Shown here: piece by piece, positions 57,739-64,000 of the stretch | Layout of the letters: every line of letters begins with the position of its first letter | Numbering within the stretch: position 1 is the stretch's first letter | Source of the DNA: Luteimonas sp. MC1572 | GTDB lineage: Bacteria; Pseudomonadota; Gammaproteobacteria; Xanthomonadales; Xanthomonadaceae | Direction of reading: 5' to 3' | Length of the DNA stretch: 64,000 nt | Assembly (NCBI RefSeq): GCF_016615815.1 | Contig: NZ_CP067112.1 | Span: forward strand, 2,790,001-2,854,000 | Translations under genes and position numbers: made by a program | The notes under the pieces: generated by a model | What the model saw: only the letters and a program-made list of their open reading frames with translations | Told to the model about the DNA's origin: nothing | Database searches by the model: none

Positions 57739-58149
57739 ATGAAATGCACCACCCTGTTGCTGCTGGCCGGCCTGAGTGCCGGTTTTGCCGCGCATGCGTC
57801 CGAGCCGGCCGTCGCCGACTCCGACGCCACCGGCAGCCTTGCCGGCGTCACCGTTGCCATCGATCCCGCCACCGGTCGCCTGCGCGCACCGACCGCGTCC
57901 GAACTGGCGTCACTGCGCGCGGCCGCGAGCCGCATGCGGACCGACAACTCCATGTCGATCGCCAAGCCGGGCCCGAAGACCCGCGCCGAAGCCGAGCGCA
58001 CCATGCGTCGCCATCCCGATGGCCGCGTCAGCATGCAGGTGTCCGACGACATGATGTCGAATGTCACCGCCACCCAGCAGGCCGATGGCAGCATCGTGAT
58101 CACCCACGGCGACCACGCCCCCGCCACGGAGGGCGCCGCCCATGAATAA
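57739..58149 (+). CDS. Small secreted protein coupled to a metallopeptidase
   Basis: 136-residue protein with a signal peptide (residues 1-~20, cleavage near AAHA). The mature part contains VAIDPATGRLRAPTASELASLR, a pattern recurring in secreted proteins of these bacteria, then a charged segment and a HPDGRVSMQVSDDM block. GAGGA precedes the ATG. The 3' end overlaps the metallopeptidase by 8 bases, so the two are co-translated and may be partners (inhibitor, chaperone or propeptide-like); this is inference. Two hundred bases upstream have a poly-A run (57596-57604) but no promoter I can defend. Confidence 0.75.
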   Translation: MKCTTLLLLAGLSAGFAAHASEPAVADSDATGSLAGVTVAIDPATGRLRAPTASELASLRAAASRMRTDNSMSIAKPGPKTRAEAERTMRRHPDGRVSMQVSDDMMSNVTATQQADGSIVITHGDHAPATEGAAHE

Positions 58150-59746
58150 GACCCTGCTTGCGTGCGCCCTGGCCGTTGCCTCGGTGGCCGCCATCGGCAC
58201 CGCCCAGGCCGCGAACATCATTCCGGTCAACATGAACGCTCCCGGCGTCGGCCTCAACGACCCCGCCGCGGCGACGCCGGTCGGCAACAACCCGGGCAAG
58301 ACGGTCGGTGAACAGCGCCGCATCGTGTACCAGTTCGCGGCCGACCTGTGGGGCGCGGTGCTGGAAAGCGACGTGGACATCCGCGTGCGCGCCCAGTTCA
58401 CCCCGCTCACCTGCGACGCCACCAGCGGCGTGCTCGGCTCCGCCGGCGCGCGCTTCATCCAGCGCGACTTCGACGGCGCGGTGCCGGCCACCTGGTATGG
58501 CGAAGCGCTCGCCAACGCCATCGCCGGCGACAACCTGTCGCCGACCGAAGACGAGATCAACAGCAACTTCAACTCCAACCTCGGCACCCCGGGCTGCCTG
58601 GAGAATTCCGGCTGGTACTACGGCCTCGACGGCAACACGCCGGCAGGGAAGATCAACTTCCTTGACGTGGTGATGCACGAGATCGGCCACGGCCTGAACT
58701 TCCAGGGCTTCCACAACCTGGCCACCGGCGCGCCGCAGAGCGGCTTCACCGACATCTATTCGAGCTTCGTGTACGACAACGCCACCAGCAAGGCGTGGAA
58801 TGCGATGACCAACGCCGAGCGCGTTGCCGCCGCGAAGTCCGATGCACTTGCCTGGACCGGCGCCGAAGTCACCGCGCAGGTGCCGGACGCGCTCGCGCCG
58901 CTGACCATGCTGGTCGCCAGCGGCACCGCCACCGGCAGCTTCGCCTTCGGCACCGCGGCCTTCGGTCCGGAAGCCACCTCGGCGAACTTCAACGGGGCGG
59001 TGGTGCTGGTCAACGACGGCAGCGCAGCGCCCTCGCAGGGCTGCGTGGCCTCGCCCGCCGGTGCCTACGCAGGCAAGGTGGCGATCGTCGATCGCGGCAC
59101 CTGCGCGTTCGAGATCAAGGCGAAGTTTGCCCAGGATGCCGGCGCGATCGCGGTCATCGTGGCCAACAACGCCCCCGGTACGATCGCCATGGCCGAGGAC
59201 GCCACGGTCAATGCCACGGTGCCGACCATCAGCGTCTCGCAGGCCGACGGCGTCACCATCAAGGCGGGCATCCCGGGCGTCAACGTGACGCTGGCACAGG
59301 TCCCCGGGCGGTTCGCCGGTTCCGACATCGCCGGCCGCGCGCGCCTCTACTCGCCGACCGTGCTGGCCCAGGGTTCCACGTTCTCGCACTTCGACATCAG
59401 CCACGTGCCGAACGCGCTGATGGAGCCGTCGATCAACCAGGACCTGGACGGCAACCTGCGCCTTGACCTGACCCCGGCGCTGTACGCGGACATGGGCTGG
59501 ACGCTGAACGACGGCAACGCCACGACCCACGGCGGGCGTTGCGACACCGGCGTGCCGGTGTTCGATGCCGAGGTCGTCGGCATGGTCGGTGGTGCCAACC
59601 TGCAGGCCGCCGAGGCCATGTGCCGCAGCACGGTCAAGGCCAAGGCCGGCGTCGCAGCCTGCCTTGCCCCGTTCGTCGCCAAGCTGCGCTCGGTGGGTGC
59701 CATCCCGGCGAGCGCGGAAGCCTCGCTGCGCAAGTGCTCGCTGTAA
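58142..59746 (+). CDS. Secreted metallopeptidase with inserted PA domain
   Basis: 534 residues with a signal peptide (cleavage near AQA). The zinc motif HEIGHGLNF sits at His179-Glu180-His183, followed by a protease-associated (PA) domain (~residues 285-390, with YAGKVAIVDRGTCAFEIKAKFAQDAGA). After the insert comes a met-turn-like region (ALYADMGWTLND) and a Cys-containing C-terminal helical tail. The mature N-terminal part holds paired cysteines. It likely degrades external proteins. The long C-terminus with several Cys suggests processing. An efficient terminator follows. Confidence 0.85.
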   Translation: MNKTLLACALAVASVAAIGTAQAANIIPVNMNAPGVGLNDPAAATPVGNNPGKTVGEQRRIVYQFAADLWGAVLESDVDIRVRAQFTPLTCDATSGVLGSAGARFIQRDFDGAVPATWYGEALANAIAGDNLSPTEDEINSNFNSNLGTPGCLENSGWYYGLDGNTPAGKINFLDVVMHEIGHGLNFQGFHNLATGAPQSGFTDIYSSFVYDNATSKAWNAMTNAERVAAAKSDALAWTGAEVTAQVPDALAPLTMLVASGTATGSFAFGTAAFGPEATSANFNGAVVLVNDGSAAPSQGCVASPAGAYAGKVAIVDRGTCAFEIKAKFAQDAGAIAVIVANNAPGTIAMAEDATVNATVPTISVSQADGVTIKAGIPGVNVTLAQVPGRFAGSDIAGRARLYSPTVLAQGSTFSHFDISHVPNALMEPSINQDLDGNLRLDLTPALYADMGWTLNDGNATTHGGRCDTGVPVFDAEVVGMVGGANLQAAEAMCRSTVKAKAGVAACLAPFVAKLRSVGAIPASAEASLRKCSL

Positions 59747-59772
59747 CACGCGTTTTGCATTGAGGTAGTTCA

Positions 59773-59806
59773 GGGCCGGCGCTCCTTCGGGGCGCCGGCC
59801 CTTTTT
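59773..59806 (+). terminator. Rho-independent terminator after the PA-domain metallopeptidase
   Basis: The stem GGGCCGGCGC / GCGCCGGCCC with a 9-base loop ends in TTTTT, 27 bases past the stop. Confidence 0.92.
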
Positions 59807-59840
59807 CATGTCCGCGATGCGCCGCCCCGCCGCGGCGTAG

Positions 59841-60839
<999 letters not shown>

Positions 60840-60952
60840 CGGCGCAACGACCGGGACCGGCTGCAGGCAGCACTGCGGGCGGCGTAGACTCGGAGCAAAC
60901 GCCCGGCCACGCACCCGCGGCCGGCAACGCCAAGGCAACAGGGAGGCATGGC

Positions 60953-61792
60953 ATGAAGCATTACGCGGTATTCGGGCATCCGGTCGCGCACTCGCTCTCT
61001 CCTCGCATCCATGCCGCCTTCGGGCGAGAGACCGGGATCCCGGTGGACTACGTCGCGATTGACGCGGACACGGGCGGGTTCCCGCACGCATTGCATTTGT
61101 TTGCCGCACGCGGCGGCGCCGGCGCCAACGTCACCCTGCCGCTCAAGCAACTGGCGCTGGACCTGTGCACCGACGTCACCGAGCGCGCGCGCCGCGCCGG
61201 TGCGGTCAACACGCTGGTGCGCAACGGCGAAACCTGGCACGGCGACAACACCGACGGCACCGGCCTGGTGCGCGACCTCACCGGCCGCCATGCGCTGGAC
61301 CTGCGCGCGCGGCGTACGTTGTTGATCGGCGCCGGCGGCGCGGCGCGCGGCGTGGCGCCGGCGCTGCTGGACGCCGGCATCGGCGACCTCTTCATCGTCA
61401 ACCGCACCTCGGCGCACGCCGACGCGCTGGCCGACGGCCTCGGCCAGCCCGGGCGCGTGCACCCGCGACACCTGTCCGATATCGGATCGCTGGGCGAATT
61501 CGAGCTGGTGGTCAACGCCACATCGGCGGCGCGCAACACCGGGCTGATGGGGCTGCCGCGCTCGCTGGTCGGGCGACGGATGGCGGCGGTGGACCTCAAC
61601 TACGGCGAGGCGGCGGTCCCGTTCCTGGCGTGGGCACGCGCCAGCGGCGCGCACGCGGTCGTCGACGGCCTGGGCATGCTGGTGGAGCAGGCGGCGCTCG
61701 GCTTCGCGCGCTGGCACGGCGTGGAGCCCGAGACCGACGCCATCTACGGCGAGCTGCGCGCCGAACACAACCACCTGATCACCGCCGACTGA
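60953..61792 (+). CDS. aroE: Shikimate dehydrogenase (NADPH)
   Basis: Reduces 3-dehydroshikimate to shikimate on the way to chorismate. 279 residues (E. coli AroE 272). The substrate-binding N-terminus ([13 protein letters not shown]), catalytic Lys in TLPLKQ, Asp in [11 protein letters not shown] and the NADP loop GAGGAARG are intact. Chorismate is the substrate of the XanB2-like enzyme 3.4 kb upstream, so it supplies the pigment pathway as well as aromatic amino acids, although the two genes are not in one operon. Confidence 0.97.
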   Translation: MKHYAVFGHPVAHSLSPRIHAAFGRETGIPVDYVAIDADTGGFPHALHLFAARGGAGANVTLPLKQLALDLCTDVTERARRAGAVNTLVRNGETWHGDNTDGTGLVRDLTGRHALDLRARRTLLIGAGGAARGVAPALLDAGIGDLFIVNRTSAHADALADGLGQPGRVHPRHLSDIGSLGEFELVVNATSAARNTGLMGLPRSLVGRRMAAVDLNYGEAAVPFLAWARASGAHAVVDGLGMLVEQAALGFARWHGVEPETDAIYGELRAEHNHLITAD

Positions 61793-61823
61793 CCGGCGCG
61801 GACCGGGCCGGCCGCGCGCCCAC

Positions 61824-62360
61824 TCAGCCGGCCGCCAGGTATTCGTCCTTCAGGCGCACGTAGTGCGCGGCGCTGTACAGCAGGCCTTCGACGGCGGCAT
61901 CGTCGATCGTGCGCACCAGCCGCGCCGGGTTGCCGAGCCACAGCTCGCGGCTGCGCACCACCTTTCCCGGGGACAGCAGCGCACCGGCGCCGACGTAGCC
62001 GTTGTCCTCGACCACCGCGCCGTCCATCACGATCGCGCCCATGCCCACCAGCGCCGCATTGCCGATGCGGCAGGCGTGGATGATCGCGCCGTGGCCGATG
62101 GTGACGTCGTCGCCGATCACGGTGGCGTAGCCGTCCATGCGCGAATGCGGGCCGGCATGGCTGACGTGCACGATGGCGCCGTCCTGCAGGTTGCAGCGCG
62201 CACCGATGCGCACCACGTTGACGTCGCCGCGCACCACGGTGCCTGGCCACAGCGAGCAGTCGTCGCCGAGTTCGACGTCACCGATGACGGTGGCGGCGGG
62301 ATCGACGTAGACGCGCGCGCCGAGGCGTGGAAACTGGCCGCGGTAGGGTCGGAGGTTCAT
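61824..62360 (-). CDS. Gamma-carbonic-anhydrase-like hexapeptide protein (YrdA family)
   Basis: 178-residue left-handed beta-helix trimer protein. Its hexapeptide repeats run through residues ~20-140, and the three likely zinc His residues are in HVSHAG, GHGAIIHAC. YrdA/PaaY-like members bind zinc; some are carbonic anhydrases or thioesterases. It is convergent with aroE (31-base gap) and divergent from xthA, with only 53 bases between start codons. Enzyme activity is not certain. Confidence 0.88.
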   Translation of the reverse strand: MNLRPYRGQFPRLGARVYVDPAATVIGDVELGDDCSLWPGTVVRGDVNVVRIGARCNLQDGAIVHVSHAGPHSRMDGYATVIGDDVTIGHGAIIHACRIGNAALVGMGAIVMDGAVVEDNGYVGAGALLSPGKVVRSRELWLGNPARLVRTIDDAAVEGLLYSAAHYVRLKDEYLAAG

Positions 62361-62413
62361 GCGCGCATTCTAGCCCGGCTATAGTCGCCGCCATCGCGCG
62401 CCGGAGCCCCGCA

Positions 62414-63187
62414 TTGAAGATCGCCAGCTGGAACGTCAACTCGCTCAACGTGCGCCTGCCGCACCTCGAGCAATGGCTGAAGGACGCAGCGCCGGACGTC
62501 GTCGGCATCCAGGAGACCAAGCTCGACGACGCGCGCTTCCCCGACGACGCGCTGGCCGCGCTCGGCTACCGCAGCGTGTTCTCGGGGCAGAAGACCTACA
62601 ACGGCGTGGCGATCCTCGCGCGCGGCCAGGCGCCCGCCGACGTGCAGGTCGGCATCCCGGGATTCGAGGACGAGCAGAAGCGGGTGATCGCGGCCACCGT
62701 CGGCGACGTGCGCATCGTCAACCTGTACGTGGTCAACGGCCAGGACGTCGGCACCGACAAGTACGCCTACAAGCTGCGCTGGCTGGCAGCGGTCCGCGAC
62801 TGGCTGGCGGCCGAGCGCGCACTGCATCCGCGGCTGGTGGTGGTGGGCGATTTCAACATCGCTCCCGATGCTCGGGACGTGCACGATCCGGCGGTGTGGA
62901 ACGAGGGGCACATCCTCACCTCCACCGCCGAGCGCGATGCGCTGCGCGCCCTGCTGGATCTTGGCCTGCACGACGCGTTCCGCCTGCACAACGACGAGGC
63001 CGGCGTGTTCAGCTGGTGGGACTACCGCCAGGCGGCGTTCCGTCGCGACCTCGGCCTGCGCATCGACCTCACTCTGGTGTCCGACGCTTTGCGCGCCGAG
63101 GCCGTGGCAAGCGGCATCGACCGCGAGCCACGCGCCTGGGAGCGCCCGAGCGACCACGCCCCGGCGTGGGTGCGCCTGGGCGGCTGA
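62414..63187 (+). CDS. xthA: Exodeoxyribonuclease III
   Basis: AP endonuclease/3'-5' exonuclease of base-excision repair. 257 residues, starting at TTG (62414) with GGAG seven bases upstream; this gives the standard N-terminus LKIASWNVNSLNVRLPHL. Catalytic residues are visible: Glu in GIQETKLDD, GDFNIAPDARDV with the Asp/Asn pair, and the C-terminal SDHAP His. It complements ung and polA in the window. Family length is normal (268 in E. coli). Confidence 0.96.
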   Translation: MKIASWNVNSLNVRLPHLEQWLKDAAPDVVGIQETKLDDARFPDDALAALGYRSVFSGQKTYNGVAILARGQAPADVQVGIPGFEDEQKRVIAATVGDVRIVNLYVVNGQDVGTDKYAYKLRWLAAVRDWLAAERALHPRLVVVGDFNIAPDARDVHDPAVWNEGHILTSTAERDALRALLDLGLHDAFRLHNDEAGVFSWWDYRQAAFRRDLGLRIDLTLVSDALRAEAVASGIDREPRAWERPSDHAPAWVRLGG

Positions 63188-63484
63188 GCGCAGGCCACTA
63201 CCACTGAACGAAAGGGCAGCTCTAGCGCCCCTGTGGTGTCCGTGAGGCCTTCGCGGCTCATGTCCCCCGGATCCGCCTGGCGGCGGATGCCTCCTCCTTG
63301 ACTTCCCCGCGAAGGCCTCCCGGCCACTTCGGGGCTGTGCGCCGGCTGCCGGTACCGCGACCGTGCGCGAGATCGCGGGCTGTGGCTTTGCTCCTCAATC
63401 CACCGCGTAGTGCGGCGTACCGGGTGGTACCCGGCGCCCTATCAGCGCCGCGCTTCTTCCTCCAACGGATCGCGAAAGGAACGC
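63188..63484. other. Non-coding stretch with strong dyad symmetries (part of a 348-base gap)
   Basis: No gene was found between xthA and the glsB-like terminator. The stretch holds a 13-bp palindrome (63244-63319, listed separately) and shorter dyads such as CCGGGT-GGT-ACCCGG near 63420-63434. I see no tRNA, no RNase P or SRP RNA core motifs, and no transposase remnant. Confidence 0.6.
63244..63319. repeat. Imperfect palindromic element / candidate structured RNA
   Basis: GAGGCCTTCGCGG (63244-63256) is perfectly complementary to CCGCGAAGGCCTC (63307-63319). Inside is a second hairpin, ATCCGCC / GGCGGAT (63271-63288), leaving an internal loop of ~14 bases on one side and ~18 on the other. It resembles either a REP/MITE-type intergenic repeat or a structured RNA; copy number elsewhere would decide. 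Confidence 0.55.
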
Positions 63485-63512
63485 AAAAAAAAGGCCCGGC
63501 ATTGCCGGGCCC
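63485..63512 (-). terminator. Rho-independent terminator of the GlsB/YeaQ-like gene
   Basis: On the minus strand the stem GGCCCGGC-AAT-GCCGGGCC is followed by a T8 run. It lies about 24 bases after the stop codon at 63536. Confidence 0.9.
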
Positions 63513-63535
63513 TTCCTCTCACCGACCTGATCAGG

Positions 63536-63793
63536 TCAGCGCACGCTGCCGCGCCGGAACAGGTTGACGATGGCGAGCAGGATCACCGCGCCGATCAATG
63601 CGGTGATCAGGAAGCCGACCCAGCCGCCACCCAGGCCCAGGCCGATGGCCGGCAGCAACCAGCCGCCGAGGAAGCCGCCGATGATGCCGACGATGATGTT
63701 GAGCAGGAGGCCCTGCTGTCCGTCGGTGCGCATGATCATGCTGGCCAGCCAGCCGGCGATGCCACCGACGATCAGGTAGATGATGAAATTCAT
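63536..63793 (-). CDS. GlsB/YeaQ/YmgE family membrane protein
   Basis: 85-residue membrane protein with three hydrophobic helices (FIIYLIVGGIAGWLASMIM, LLLNIIVGIIGGFLGGWLLPAIG and GFLITALIGAVILLAIVNLF), a glycine-rich pattern typical of the transglycosylase-associated GlsB/YeaQ family. These proteins are linked to general stress responses; the biochemical role is unknown. It is a single-gene unit with its own strong terminator. Confidence 0.92.
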   Translation of the reverse strand: MNFIIYLIVGGIAGWLASMIMRTDGQQGLLLNIIVGIIGGFLGGWLLPAIGLGLGGGWVGFLITALIGAVILLAIVNLFRRGSVR

Positions 63794-63902
63794 TCGATTC
63801 TCCAGGTGGTCACGGGGGCCGAACCCGTATCTGGGACGGCGCCGGCGCAGTCTCCCGGCCTCCGCGTGACGGCTGCGTAGCGGCGAGGCGCCCTGGACGG
63901 GC

Positions 63903-64000
63903 TCAGGGCCCGCCGTGCTGGAGCAATGCGAGCAGCGCCTCTCGCGGCAGCTTTCCGGTCTCGTTGCGCGGGAGCGCCGTCACCAGGCGCAGCGGACGCG
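63903..64000 (-). CDS. C-terminal end of an AMP-forming acyl-CoA/acyl-ACP ligase (partial)
   Basis: Only the last ~31 codons are present, the rest lying beyond the window. The reading frame gives RPLRLVTALPRNETGKLPRE, which contains the PRNxTGKLxR motif with the catalytic C-terminal Lys of ANL (AMP-binding) enzymes, then ALLALLQHGGP and a stop at 63903. Aryl polyene loci often encode an AMP ligase that activates the aryl starter, so this could be the missing ligase, but 6 kb of housekeeping genes intervene. Confidence 0.7.
   Translation of the reverse strand, partial: RPLRLVTALPRNETGKLPREALLALLQHGGP

Noticed and set aside
63188..63535. 6S RNA, RNase P RNA, SRP RNA or tmRNA in the long gap
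   Set aside because: No conserved core motifs of RNase P, SRP or tmRNA are visible; the hairpin-with-bubble shape is only loosely like 6S RNA, so it is left as an unassigned palindromic element.

Overview
The window is a visibly GC-rich chromosomal segment, densely coding, with GTG and TTG starts and many 4-base ATGA/GTGA gene overlaps. The gene content (ftsE-ftsX and rpoH nearby, rhlB/trxA/rho, a brominated-xanthomonadin-type aryl polyene locus with an XanB2-like chorismatase, secreted S9 and DUF885 peptidases) points to a gammaproteobacterium of the Xanthomonadaceae/Lysobacteraceae, most like Lysobacter or Luteimonas. This assignment is inferred from family knowledge; no database search was run. 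No tRNA, rRNA, insertion sequence, phage or CRISPR array was seen.

Region 0-13 kb: information processing and division. A NYN-LOTUS RNA-binding protein and a ZupT transporter are followed by rpoH, whose leader carries a CIRCE-like palindrome. Three tandem secreted four-cysteine paralogues of unknown function come next. Then, read right to left, comes a tightly overlapped operon: ftsE-ftsX-double receiver regulator-ung-sulfotransferase. The region ends with rhlB, trxA and rho, the last with a 181-residue disordered N-terminal extension.

Region 13-41.5 kb: mixed housekeeping and envelope genes. These are a heme/PQQ-type dehydrogenase with a lectin tail, a large membrane ankyrin protein with YcgL, cytochrome bd (cydAB, short type), an S9 peptidase, hemF, a DUF421 protein, a MASE1-PAS-GGDEF cyclase, glk, polA (with a possible small RNA in its 3' region), a DUF2782 lipoprotein, a DUF502 protein, a manganese (yybP-ykoY) riboswitch with mntP, uvrD, a YqhA protein, a glutathione transferase, a DPP-IV peptidase and a DUF885 peptidase.

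Region 41.5-57.5 kb: an aryl polyene (xanthomonadin-like) pigment locus in three transcription units. The left forward unit holds ketosynthase, chain-length factor, glycosyltransferase, halogenase-like flavoprotein and cation antiporter. The long reverse unit holds ACP, COG4648 membrane protein, two acyltransferases, two hot-dog dehydratases, LolA-like carrier, MMPL exporter, ketoreductase and a lipoprotein. The right forward unit holds a second halogenase-like flavoprotein and a chorismatase. Together they can make a hydroxybenzoate starter, extend and reduce it on ACP, tailor it, attach it to a lipid or sugar carrier and move it to the outer membrane.

Region 57.5-64 kb: a small secreted protein with a PA-domain metallopeptidase, hemB, aroE, a gamma-carbonic-anhydrase-like protein, xthA, a 348-base non-coding stretch with a strong palindrome, a GlsB/YeaQ membrane protein and the C-terminus of an AMP-forming ligase running off the edge.
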